DNA of 19,727 nt from JAKPCT01 sp029553165 (lineage in GTDB: Bacteria; Bacillota; UBA4882; UBA8346): NCBI GenBank assembly GCA_035359995.1, contig DAORZT010000051.1:1-19727 (forward strand), in the 5' to 3' direction. Shown in pieces: positions 7,288 through 15,017 of the stretch. A model generated the notes under the pieces. It had not been told where the DNA came from. It made no database searches and saw nothing but the letters and a program-made list of their open reading frames with translations. Both the position numbers and the translations under genes were made by a program. Every line of letters starts with the position of its first letter. Position 1 is the stretch's first letter.

Positions 7288-7367
7288 AAAAAAGAGCCCT
7301 AATGAATCCCATGATTGTTGGCGAAACGTTAACAGTTGGGGTAAAATTCATTTTGCGGCTCTTTTTT
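7288..7367 (+). terminator. 80-base nested hairpin with U-tract, terminator-like
   Basis: A6-GAGCC (7288-7298) pairs perfectly over 11 bases with GGCTC-T6 (7357-7367). Inside, ATGAAT and ATTCAT, then CCC and GGG, pair as well. It begins seven bases after the LuxR-type stop and ends in a T run on the plus strand and, by symmetry, on the minus strand. It probably works as a terminator, but it is unusually long. Confidence 0.65.
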
Positions 7368-7518
7368 GGTAAGATCTACGCCTGTTTCCCGATTTTACAT
7401 AAAGGGATCAATCAATAAAAGGAGAATCAGTGTAATACCGAAATAGTTAGACGGTTTAATTCGAAGCAATCATTACAGCAAACAATCAAGCAAAATAAGG
7501 AGTAACCAAGACAGCACT

Positions 7519-8100
7519 ATGAAACTTACTTTTAAAAAAATAATCATCGCCTGCAACACAGTAACACTGGCAGTTATTCTCATGGCAACAAACGCATTAG
7601 CAGTAGAAGCAGCTATCAGTAATAATCCTAGTAATTACCGAAGCATTAAAACTGTATCGAGAATCAGCCACTCAGGTTCAAGACGGTTAACCGGCTCTAA
7701 TTTGGAAGCTCTAGCCATCTTAACTCCGGAGGAGGAAGTGATGGTGAAGCTGATAAATCAGGAAAGAATGGAAGCTGGTTTGGAAAAATTGGAGCTTGAT
7801 GTTACCTTGATTGAACTAGCGCGGTGCAAGAGTACTGATATGGTCCGTTATAACTATTTCGGCCATTGTTCCGAACGACTGGGAACCATCTATCAACAAT
7901 TAGAATCGGAAAAGATAATCTATGATGTAGTTGCTCAAAATTTGGTAGGGGCTCCAAACTGTATTAAGGCGTTCCAGAGGTTGATGCGTAGTCCAGTCCA
8001 TCGGAGTAATATCCTAAATCCAAATGTAAAAAAATTGGGAATCGGAATTATCAAAGGCGGACCCTATGGGAAGATGATTACGCAGATTTTTTTAGGATAA
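7519..8100 (+). CDS. Secreted CAP-domain (YkwD-like) protein
   Basis: The protein has 193 residues with a signal peptide (residues 1-28, ending ATNALA). Residues about 70-193 form a CAP/SCP domain as in YkwD-like proteins: LINQERMEAGLEKLELD, LARCKSTDMVRYNYFGH and SPVHRSNILNPNVKKLGIGI. The usual metal-site histidines are present (His 116 in YFGHC, His 161 in SPVHR), but the usual GEN motif reads AQNL (Gln 140 in place of Glu), so the site may be altered. CAP proteins of this type in spore formers are extracellular or coat-linked, and their activity is mostly unknown. The nearest ribosome site, AAGGAG, is 16 bases before the ATG, longer than normal, and no other start is in frame. It is followed by a good terminator. 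Confidence 0.85.
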   Translation: MKLTFKKIIIACNTVTLAVILMATNALAVEAAISNNPSNYRSIKTVSRISHSGSRRLTGSNLEALAILTPEEEVMVKLINQERMEAGLEKLELDVTLIELARCKSTDMVRYNYFGHCSERLGTIYQQLESEKIIYDVVAQNLVGAPNCIKAFQRLMRSPVHRSNILNPNVKKLGIGIIKGGPYGKMITQIFLG

Positions 8101-8154
8101 TTGAGGATAGTTGAAATATTTATTCTATTTTTTAAATAGTGATTTTGTGGGTAG

Positions 8155-8196
8155 AGCTGTGGCAAATGAGGATAGAGTTTGCTGACAGCTTTTTTT
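8155..8196 (+). terminator. Rho-independent terminator after the CAP gene
   Basis: AGCTGT (8155-8160) and ACAGCT (8185-8190) form the outer stem; GCAAA and TTTGC form an inner one. Seven T's follow. Confidence 0.75.
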
Positions 8197-8479
8197 GTTT
8201 GATTTCATTTTCTCTTCTTCTAATTGAAGAAGGTCTCAACATAAATAATCTAGCTTGTTTATAATAATATTCTTTTAAAATAACCAGCTCTAGATGGTTT
8301 TTTTAGCCAATCAAGAAGGTTGGCGTTGCGGGGAATCTGAAACAGGATGTTTCATTGACATCGCCATCGGAAGCCTTAGTTCTATAATACTCTAACCTGT
8401 TCATTAGGATGGATGAATATTCTATAAAAAGAGTTCTGTACAATTTAAATGGACCTTAAATAATATGCTCTAATTTCAC
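8197..8479. other. Hairpin-rich intergenic stretch without a convincing gene
   Basis: There is no supported gene. Visible structures are CTTCTTC-taatt-GAAGAAG (8214-8232), a TATAAT at 8260-8265 without a good -35, AACCA ... TGGTT followed by T7 (8283-8303), a GCCAA/TTGGC stem near 8306, and GAAACA-gga-TGTTTC near 8340-8355. An ATG at 8294 opens 33 codons to 8395, but there is no ribosome site. The stretch could be a remnant of a mobile element or a small structured RNA; I cannot decide. Confidence 0.3.
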
Positions 8480-8506
8480 ACCTCTGTCGAACGAACGCAT
8501 ATACTA
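8480..8506 (+). promoter_or_regulatory. Candidate sigma-K promoter of the four-repeat SPOCS gene
   Basis: AC (8480-8481), 16 bases, then CATATACTA (8498-8506), matching AC-N16/17-CATANNNTA of sigma-K. The predicted start near 8514 leaves a leader of about 174 bases before ATG 8688. The same arrangement lies before the three TasA/CalY-like genes in this window. Confidence 0.55.
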
Positions 8507-8687
8507 TACTAAGATTTCAATAAATTTGGGATAAGAATTCAGCAGTACCTAATAACAGCCTTAAATTTATAGATGGTTGTTTGATGCAATACTGAATTCT
8601 TTTCAGATAGATATTCAAGATTCAGTAGGACTTCAGGCAATTTGCTGCTTGAGGATACTACTGAGTGACAAGAAAGGAGGTAAGGAC

Positions 8688-11006
8688 ATGGAAAATGATG
8701 ATTTCAGGGATGAAAGCTTAGGATTAAATGGAGAAAAACCTAAGAAGTCTAAGAAGAAAAAAGCTGTACTGGAAGACGGTACAGATAAAATAGATGTGAA
8801 TTCTCAAACTCAAACTAAAAAAGTAAAGTCCAAGAAAAAATCGACTTCCAAGCGGAATAAAAATAAAAAATCAACTGTGGTTGAAGTTGCCCAAAGTGAT
8901 TTAGAGAAAACAGGTAGCCTTCAACCAACGGGTCAGGGTATCGTCCATGATTTACAGGTTCGAGTTGTTGAAAAGAAAAATCTTAACCGGGCAGCGAATG
9001 AACAATTGGATTTAATACCGGAGGTAAAAAATTTACAAGGCGGTAAAGTACAGTTGGGTCCTGTACTTTCGCAAAAAAAGGTTGTTGAAACAGCTCAGTC
9101 AACAATTCTGCCGTTTGCAGCAGTTAAAGTTCGAAATATTGATGTTAAGATTAAAAATTTAACAACTGAAATAATCCCTAATAAAGTGATTGTTCAAGGG
9201 ATTATTCATGAACAACTGTATTTTGTAGGTACCGATGATATTGTTCATCATTTGGCAGATGATATTCATTTCAGTACTTTCTTAGATATGCCTGGGGCAA
9301 TGCCTGGGATGAATGCCACTGTGAATGTAGTTGTTGAAGATGTTATTACCGAACTGGCTCCGGATGGGCTTTCAATAACTAAAAAGGTCGTCCTTGAAGT
9401 TTTTGTAAAGGTTACTGAAACAGTCCAGGTAAGCTTTTTACCAGGGTCCGGACCACCGCTGTTATTAAAAGAGGTTATTGGTGAAGATTCGACCCAAACA
9501 TTGATTGAAACTGATTTCACTTTACCAGAGCCGGCAATCAAAGTTGATGAGATCGTTGGTAGAATTGATGATCTTGAAGTTGAAATAATCCCAGATAAAG
9601 TTATTATCCAAGGAGTTCTCCACAAACAGATCTTCTTTGTAGGGAACGATAACATTGGCAAACATCAGGCTGAAGATGTTCATTTCAGCACGTTTGTAGA
9701 CATCCCCGGAGCAGCGCCCGGTATGGATGTCCATGTGTCTCCGCGGATTGAAGCAATCATCTTCCATTTGGTAAGTCCTACTTTACTTCGCCAAAAAGCA
9801 GTACTGGAGTTCTTTGTTAAAGTAACTGATACGGTACGTCAAAATGTAACCGTTGGTGCCGGACCACTCTTTAAAGTGGAAGAGTTTATCGGTGAAGGTG
9901 TCGTGCAGGAATTGAGTGAAACTGTAGTAACTCTTGATCTGCCGGCAATTAAAGTACGGGAGATTGTCGCCCAAATTAGAGACTTAGAAACATTTATTAT
10001 TACCGATAAAGTAATTGTTCAAGGAATAATACATAAACAGATCTTCTATATCGGAACCGATAATATTGAGCATCATCAAGCAGAAGACATTCCGTTTGCA
10101 GTCTTCATCGATATCCCTGGTGCAGTGGCAACCGATCAGGTTCAGATCAATCCGGTAATTGAAGCAGTCTTCTTTGAATTGATTGCCCCAACGCAACTGC
10201 GACAAAAGGTGATCGTTGCAATCAATGCTGTTGTCGCCCGTGAACTCCAAATCAATCTGGTACTTGACATTGGACCGCTTTATAAAGTGGAACAGGTAAT
10301 TGCGGAAAACACCAAACAGGAAATGGTTGTACGCCGTGAAATGATACCACCGCCACCGCCGGTACTTCCAATTACGATCTCTGAAGAAATATTAGTCTTC
10401 CCGGAGGTTGTAAGGGGCGAACAACAGATCATCGTCCGGAACGAAGTTGATTTACCAGTAACGGCAGTCAAGATTAAAGAGATCCAGGCAATGATTACCG
10501 ACCTGAAAGCAAATGTGATTGCTGACGCTGTCGTTGTTGAAGGAACAGTTGAAAAGACCGTCTTCTTTGTCGATACTGACAATCTGGTCCGCAGCCTCAC
10601 TGAAGAGGTACCGTTCTCGATTCTGGTTAATATACCTGGAATTACGCCGGAGCAAGCGGTTAGTGTTGCCGTCGAGATTGAGAATATCAGCTTTGCCTTG
10701 GATGATGATGGTAATACTGTAATCCAAAATATCGTCCTGAAAGCGATTGTCACCGGTCAAGAGGGAACAGAAGTCAGTGTGGTCACTGATGTTACCGGAC
10801 CCGGAATTGTACAGACCAAAGTCAGAGTAAGAGCTTTCGTGTTAACTCCGGACGGTCCGGTGTTGCAAGAGCTTGATGTTGTAACCGACGTCTCCGGGCC
10901 GGGAATTGCTGGAGTAGAGCGGCAAACCTTACTGTTGGATGTAGTTGATGATGGTAATCCAAACCCGGTGCCGGTAGATGTCGTGGTACGGGTAATCTTG
11001 GAGTAA
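8688..11006 (+). CDS. Spore protein with four SPOCS/DUF3794 repeats and Lys-rich head
   Basis: The protein has 772 residues from ATG 8688, with AAGGAGG 7 bases upstream; the longer frame from TTG 8577 has no ribosome site. Residues about 15-70 are rich in Lys and Ser (KKSKKKKAVLEDG, KSKKKSTSKRNKNKKS). Four SPOCS/DUF3794 units begin near residues 145, 281, 418 and 591. Their shared core is VKVREI, then KVIVQGIIHKQIFYVGTDNI-like, AEDVHFSTFVDIPGA, and VEAVIFEL. Units 1-3 are spaced 137 residues apart. A proline-rich linker (MIPPPPPVLP) and about 35 more residues separate unit 4, which is more divergent. After it come two copies of VVTDV(T/S)GPGI near 695 and 728. DUF3794 proteins such as SafA- and SpoVID-type SPOCS proteins act in spore coat assembly. 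No signal peptide is present, which fits mother-cell synthesis. I infer a multivalent coat or exosporium scaffold. Confidence 0.85.
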   Translation: MENDDFRDESLGLNGEKPKKSKKKKAVLEDGTDKIDVNSQTQTKKVKSKKKSTSKRNKNKKSTVVEVAQSDLEKTGSLQPTGQGIVHDLQVRVVEKKNLNRAANEQLDLIPEVKNLQGGKVQLGPVLSQKKVVETAQSTILPFAAVKVRNIDVKIKNLTTEIIPNKVIVQGIIHEQLYFVGTDDIVHHLADDIHFSTFLDMPGAMPGMNATVNVVVEDVITELAPDGLSITKKVVLEVFVKVTETVQVSFLPGSGPPLLLKEVIGEDSTQTLIETDFTLPEPAIKVDEIVGRIDDLEVEIIPDKVIIQGVLHKQIFFVGNDNIGKHQAEDVHFSTFVDIPGAAPGMDVHVSPRIEAIIFHLVSPTLLRQKAVLEFFVKVTDTVRQNVTVGAGPLFKVEEFIGEGVVQELSETVVTLDLPAIKVREIVAQIRDLETFIITDKVIVQGIIHKQIFYIGTDNIEHHQAEDIPFAVFIDIPGAVATDQVQINPVIEAVFFELIAPTQLRQKVIVAINAVVARELQINLVLDIGPLYKVEQVIAENTKQEMVVRREMIPPPPPVLPITISEEILVFPEVVRGEQQIIVRNEVDLPVTAVKIKEIQAMITDLKANVIADAVVVEGTVEKTVFFVDTDNLVRSLTEEVPFSILVNIPGITPEQAVSVAVEIENISFALDDDGNTVIQNIVLKAIVTGQEGTEVSVVTDVTGPGIVQTKVRVRAFVLTPDGPVLQELDVVTDVSGPGIAGVERQTLLLDVVDDGNPNPVPVDVVVRVILE

Positions 11007-11022
11007 AGATAGATCGATAGAA

Positions 11023-11076
11023 GAGAAGGCTGTTGTCAAAATACTTTTCAAGTAGAGGCAACGGCCTTTTCTTTTT
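11023..11076 (+). terminator. Rho-independent terminator after the SPOCS gene
   Basis: GAGAAGGCTGTTG pairs with CAACGGCCTTTTC (13 positions, with two G-U pairs) around a loop of about 23 bases, and a T-rich tract (11067-11076) follows. The next gene converges, so this may also limit minus-strand read-through. Confidence 0.75.
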
Positions 11077-11150
11077 ACCAAGGTTTCTATCAATTTTGTG
11101 CGCTTTTTATGTATTCTTCGATAACTTTTTTACCCTTTTCATTGCAGGTA

Positions 11151-11633
11151 TTATACTTGTGAACATTTGTTGGTTAATACAGGGAGGGTTTCTTTTGATA
11201 AGATTGTAATTTGAAGATTGATGTTGGTCCAATAGTCGATCTTGTTGCCGGTGATGTAGGAATAGGTTGTTGTATCAACATTCCATTTTGCTTTCATATC
11301 GGGATTAATGCCGGATACCTTTTGAAGCACTGAAAAAGGTGCTTGGGAGGTAAACGTCAGGTACTGATTATGCTTAGTGATAACCGTAAAATAATATGAG
11401 CAAAGGCCACTGATAATAATATTGTTGTTAAGCAAAACAACACTGATATTTTTGATTTCAGTTGTTAACTTTCTTATTTTCATAATTTCTTCCGGCAATT
11501 GAAGTTTATTATGTTGAGTGAGACTGAGTTTTAAATTAGCTACAACCAAGTCGACTTCGGCTAGGATTTCGGATGGCAGACAAGCAGTGAGCGTAATCCG
11601 GTTATCTTTATTCACAGCAATATTGGTAAACAT
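11151..11633 (-). CDS. Divergent single-unit DUF3794 (SPOCS-like) protein
   Basis: The protein has 160 residues from ATG 11633, with GGGTGA 7 bases upstream. Residues about 49-145 align by pattern with the repeats of the 772-residue protein: IMKIRKLTTEIKNISVVLLN, then NNIIISGLCSYYFTVITKHN, then TSQAPFSVLQKVSGINPDMK, then a beta-rich tail. The key positions (K-I/V-R start, I-I-x-G, short hydrophobic strand before a polar turn, P-F-S-x, G-x-x-P/PGM-like) are kept, but identity is low. The remaining N-terminal 48 residues are unlike it. There is no signal peptide. It is the last gene of the minus-strand glycosyltransferase operon, and I infer a minor coat or cap component. Assignment rests on pattern only. 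Confidence 0.6.
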   Translation of the reverse strand: MFTNIAVNKDNRITLTACLPSEILAEVDLVVANLKLSLTQHNKLQLPEEIMKIRKLTTEIKNISVVLLNNNIIISGLCSYYFTVITKHNQYLTFTSQAPFSVLQKVSGINPDMKAKWNVDTTTYSYITGNKIDYWTNINLQITILSKETLPVLTNKCSQV

Positions 11634-11674
11634 GTCTTTTTCACCCGACTTGATCTAGATTAGCTGGATGGAGA

Positions 11675-11917
11675 TTATATCGAGACTTCCCAGGATTCAG
11701 TACAATTAGGACAGTTAACGACCACATTCTTGTGAGGGAGATTAACACTGGCCTCTTGATAACCGCATTTTGGACAAGTAAGATCCAGTTTAATAAAGTT
11801 TTGATTTGTACCAACGACTTTAATTACTTGACCGCAGATGTTGCAAGTGACCCACCAGGTTCCGGTCAGTTCCGGAACATTCTCTTTCGTGCCACATTTG
11901 GGACAGCAAAGTTGCAT
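11675..11917 (-). CDS. Small double zinc-ribbon protein
   Basis: The protein has 80 residues from ATG 11917, with AAAGGAG 7 bases upstream. Four CxxC pairs (Cys 5/8, 25/28, 48/51 and 69/72) form two tandem zinc ribbons of similar design: CPKCGT ... WWVTCNICGQVIKVVG, then CPKCGYQE ... VVVNCPNCTESWEV. There is no catalytic domain or membrane segment. It lies 41 bases before the divergent DUF3794 gene and 19 after the GT2 gene, so it is an operon member. Zinc ribbons of this size may bind protein or nucleic acid; the role here is unknown. Confidence 0.8.
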   Translation of the reverse strand: MQLCCPKCGTKENVPELTGTWWVTCNICGQVIKVVGTNQNFIKLDLTCPKCGYQEASVNLPHKNVVVNCPNCTESWEVSI

Positions 11918-11936
11918 TGGTTTACTCCTTTCCTAA

Positions 11937-12647
11937 TTAGGGAATGATTTTACCGGCAATCCATTTCTCTAATTTGATTTGATCGGGAGGTGCGAGTACG
12001 CTTTGAAGATGTTCACTGTGGTCGTGTTTACTGTAGCGTGTGTATTTATTGTTAATATCTTCAGGGCGTAACCAGCCATAGTGTTTGACACGCAGATCCG
12101 ACTGATAGACTCGTGGATATTTTAGAACTTCCAGCGGAACGCGGCCACAGTGGAGCTTACTCCTGCTCCAGGTGTAGGTTTGTTGCGGAATATATCGAAA
12201 AAGCATCCGGACTTTTTTGACCCAGGGATTCCAACCGCCATCGATACGGTAATGTTCTGGATCACCCCAGAGATCAAAGAGGCGGAATTCGACTGCATCA
12301 AATTCATCTTGATTGATTAGATCTTTTACTTCATAAGGGAAGCGTTCTTCAAAGATTTCATCAGCATCAATTGCCAAGATCCAGTCTGGATTAGCTTGAA
12401 TGGTATAGTTCCACAGCTTTAACCGGACAAGGCTCTCATCGGTTTCAAAGAGCGGTTCTTCTTCCTGGCAAAGGAGTACTTTTGGGAAAGAACGGCAAAT
12501 TGAAGGAGTATCATCCGTGGAAGCATCATCAAGAATGATAATCTGGTCGGCATAAGATGAAAGATGGGTTAAGACCTCCTGCAAGTAACGGTTAGCTTCA
12601 TTACGGACAATCATCATCGCGGTTAGACGTTGCCTTAAATCACTCAA
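11937..12647 (-). CDS. GT2-family glycosyltransferase (GT-A fold)
   Basis: The protein has 236 residues and begins with TTG at 12647, with AGGAGG 8 bases upstream; no ATG lies near. MMIVRNEANRYL (11-22) opens the GT-A fold, DDASTDDT (40-47) is the nucleotide-binding acidic motif and DADEIF (94-99) carries the DxD metal site. WNPWVKKVRMLFR and VKHYGWLRPEDIN follow the usual order of the WaaE/SunS-like GT2 group. There are no membrane segments, so it is cytoplasmic. It should transfer a sugar from an NDP donor; the acceptor is not known. The stop of the upstream GT4 gene overlaps its ribosome site, so it belongs to the same operon. I infer that it extends glycans on the nearby surface proteins. 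Confidence 0.87.
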   Translation of the reverse strand: MSDLRQRLTAMMIVRNEANRYLQEVLTHLSSYADQIIILDDASTDDTPSICRSFPKVLLCQEEEPLFETDESLVRLKLWNYTIQANPDWILAIDADEIFEERFPYEVKDLINQDEFDAVEFRLFDLWGDPEHYRIDGGWNPWVKKVRMLFRYIPQQTYTWSRSKLHCGRVPLEVLKYPRVYQSDLRVKHYGWLRPEDINNKYTRYSKHDHSEHLQSVLAPPDQIKLEKWIAGKIIP

Positions 12648-12659
12648 AACGGTATCCTC

Positions 12660-13790
12660 CTAAATGATTGTTCTGCTGATCAAATCCTGCCAGCGCTTTT
12701 TCCAATTTTGCAGTGTAAAACATTGGGCGGTCGCGTGGGCATTGGCCCCCAGTCTTTGACATTCCGCTCTGTTTTCAATTAACATTTTTACCGTCTCTAA
12801 AATACTGTGACAGCTTGGATTGATTATTAAGCCGTTATGGTCATGAATAATATAATCAGTTAACCCGCTGTTCTGACCGGTAATGATTGTTTTGCTGGCA
12901 GCCATTTGGCGCAGGCATTCCATCCCTAATTCCTGATGTTGTTTGGCGGGGAATAAGACGATGTCAATCGCTTTGGAAACATCGTCAGAGAATGGCTTCA
13001 CGCTAAAGAAAGAGCGTTGGTGCGTGGTGGACCATTCTTTTAAAAAGTTAACTGCGGTTTCAGGACCATTGGCGTTGATCAGGAAATTTACTGAAGAATG
13101 GTCATTAAGAAGAATCTCCATTGCCTGAAGGGTTTCACTGATTCCCGAACCGGGCAGGAGTGTCCCGTAAAAGAGGATGTTTACTGAATCAGCATTCAAA
13201 TCAATCTTTAGATCAGCCAGACGAAATTGTTGGTCAACTTCAGACTCCGTAGGTACGAATTCCGGAATAACTTCAAATTGATGCTGTAATCCGGTCCAGG
13301 TTGCCGTAGCCCAATGGATCAGAGTACTCCCGGGGGTGACCACCTTTAGCGGTGAATTGATGGCGATCAGGAGTCGCCTTTTCCATTCTTTACGGTCAAT
13401 CTCTGTTGGTAAGGAGGATTCAAATAAGGGATCATCCCAATTAATCGAGTGTGCAACAGCGATCGAACGTTCATGGACTTGGGGGTAGGCAAGGATTAAA
13501 TCAAAGTAAATTGCCCAGTCGACACCTTGAGTTTTTTCGTAAAAATCGTCGGAAGCCTTGGGGTAGGTATAAAATTGGTGCTCGGGACTTAAATATCCCA
13601 ATAATGGTACTCCGGGGAGAAGCTCGGCTTTCCAACCATTGCCGATTTGGAACCAGCTAACTTCATAGCCGAGTTCAATCAGAAGTTTTGTCAATTCGAC
13701 AGCGTAGATCCATCTTGATGGGGAAATGATCTTATATGAGATTGGGTCAACTAACATTAAAGTAGCAATTCCAACATTCCCTTTTGACAT
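12660..13790 (-). CDS. GT4-like glycosyltransferase paralog lacking the active-site motif
   Basis: The protein has 376 residues from ATG 13790, with GGGAG upstream. It is a close paralog of the next gene: ELTKLLIELGYEVSWFQIGN matches EFTKLLLELGYNVAWWQIGS, and GLTDYIIHDHNGLIINP matches GLTDLIIDGYNGLLLRP. Key features of an active GT4 enzyme are missing. Where the paralog has GGAER, this one reads SPSRW; where it has PRRL, this one reads YGTL (the Arg is lost); and the E-x7-E motif (EGTSLSCLE) is replaced by QELGMECLR. It may be a non-catalytic partner of its neighbour or have a changed donor. The ORF is intact with good coding character, so it is not a pseudogene. Spacing to both neighbours is 12-19 bases. 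Confidence 0.85.
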   Translation of the reverse strand: MSKGNVGIATLMLVDPISYKIISPSRWIYAVELTKLLIELGYEVSWFQIGNGWKAELLPGVPLLGYLSPEHQFYTYPKASDDFYEKTQGVDWAIYFDLILAYPQVHERSIAVAHSINWDDPLFESSLPTEIDRKEWKRRLLIAINSPLKVVTPGSTLIHWATATWTGLQHQFEVIPEFVPTESEVDQQFRLADLKIDLNADSVNILFYGTLLPGSGISETLQAMEILLNDHSSVNFLINANGPETAVNFLKEWSTTHQRSFFSVKPFSDDVSKAIDIVLFPAKQHQELGMECLRQMAASKTIITGQNSGLTDYIIHDHNGLIINPSCHSILETVKMLIENRAECQRLGANAHATAQCFTLQNWKKRWQDLISRTII

Positions 13791-13809
13791 CTTAAACTCC
13801 CATAAATTA

Positions 13810-14931
13810 TTAACTAAAAATCTGCATAATGACCTTAGCCCAGCGTGCTTTCCAGCGTCCGAGGCTGAAAGCTTCTGCGGTCAGCTGTGCCTGTTTTCCC
13901 AATTTCGTTGCAAAATCCCGTTCGTTAATCAGTAATTCCAGCGCTTTGATTAGGGTTCTGGTATTCAGAGGCCGTAACAGCAGTCCATTATAACCATCAA
14001 TGATTAAGTCAGTGAGTCCGCCGACACATCCGGCAATAACAGCTTTGCCACTGGCCATTGCTTCCAGACATGATAATGATGTACCTTCGGATGCTTTGGT
14101 CGGTATCAGGACAATATCTGCTTTACGGTAAACCCCGGCCATTTGATGGGGTGGCTGCCAGTAGTAGTATATGTTTTCAAAGTTACTGGCCCACTTTAAC
14201 AGATCGCGTTCCTGGAAATCAGTATGGCCTCTGCCAACAATATGAAATTCAACTTGCGGATATTTGGCTGTCAGATATTCAGCGGCGGCAATTGTCTCAT
14301 TGATACCACGGACGGAAGTTAAGCGCCTTGGAAAGAGTACTTTAATTTTCCCGGGTGATGTTGCCGATTGATTCGGGTAAAAACAATTTAAATCAACGAA
14401 GTTGGGGATGTATTCCAGTTTATTGCCAAGACCAGGCCATGTTGCATTGATAAAACGGATCGTGGCTGTATCACAGGAGACCACCTTTGTTGGCCGATTG
14501 ATGGCGCAATACCAACGGTAACGCCATTCTGTACGCTCGTGTTCAGTAGGAATAATACTGTCCCAGATGGAGTAATCCCAATAGATACCATGGGAGATCG
14601 AGATACTCTTCGGATAAGCCTGCGGATAAGCCAAAAGAGTACTGAAATAAATTGCATAATCAATTTGTTCGGCTTGTTCATGGAAGGCTTGGTTGAGAGT
14701 GGGACAAGTCTGATAATCACTTTTGCCAATTGGAATACTGAGTAACGGGACCCCAGGAATGATCTCTTGCTCCCATCCGGAACCAATCTGCCACCAGGCA
14801 ACATTATATCCTAGTTCTAATAGTAATTTGGTAAATTCCACACCATAACGTTCGGCTCCGCCGTAAATTATTCGTTGGCCGTCGTTGTGCAGATGATAAG
14901 TTGTGAGAATTCCGACACGTTTTTTTGTCAT
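13810..14931 (-). CDS. GT4-family glycosyltransferase
   Basis: The protein has 373 residues from ATG 14931, preceded by AGGTG. The N-terminal half contains GGAERYGVEF (24-33), the usual GT4 acceptor-side motif. The C-terminal half has FPRRLTSVRGI (200-210, donor phosphate Arg) and the E-x7-E motif (Glu 282 and Glu 290 in EGTSLSCLE), followed by AMASGKAVIA and GGLTDLIIDGYNGLLL. Length and order are normal for GT4, and there is no signal peptide. It heads the five-gene minus-strand operon (14931 to 11151). There is no good promoter directly upstream, so it may be read through from the TasA/CalY-like gene ending at 15018, subject to the hairpin between them. A decayed copy of its 5' end lies at 15591-15680. 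Confidence 0.9.
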   Translation of the reverse strand: MTKKRVGILTTYHLHNDGQRIIYGGAERYGVEFTKLLLELGYNVAWWQIGSGWEQEIIPGVPLLSIPIGKSDYQTCPTLNQAFHEQAEQIDYAIYFSTLLAYPQAYPKSISISHGIYWDYSIWDSIIPTEHERTEWRYRWYCAINRPTKVVSCDTATIRFINATWPGLGNKLEYIPNFVDLNCFYPNQSATSPGKIKVLFPRRLTSVRGINETIAAAEYLTAKYPQVEFHIVGRGHTDFQERDLLKWASNFENIYYYWQPPHQMAGVYRKADIVLIPTKASEGTSLSCLEAMASGKAVIAGCVGGLTDLIIDGYNGLLLRPLNTRTLIKALELLINERDFATKLGKQAQLTAEAFSLGRWKARWAKVIMQIFS

Positions 14932-14969
14932 AATTCACCTGACATCAATTAATTATTTGTTAGTAATTT

Positions 14970-15003
14970 CAAGTTGGCCATTCATTACTGATTGCTCAAT
15001 TTT
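14970..15003 (-). repeat. Conserved hairpin element, copy 1 (after first paralog)
   Basis: AAGTTG and CAATTT pair around a loop containing CATTCATTACTGA. The same loop and stem position recur after the other two paralogs (15706-15740, 16342-16380). There are few T's after the stem, so it might be an attenuator in front of the GT operon. Confidence 0.45.
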
Positions 15004-15017
15004 AAATTTTGTACTGG

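Noticed and set aside
8577..8687. N-terminal extension of the SPOCS protein from TTG 8577
   Set aside because: No ribosome site at 8577, while ATG 8688 has a near-perfect AAGGAGG at ideal spacing.
9266..10760. Several minus-strand open frames across the SPOCS gene
   Set aside because: They mirror the repeated coding sequence, lack ribosome sites and show no protein-like patterns.
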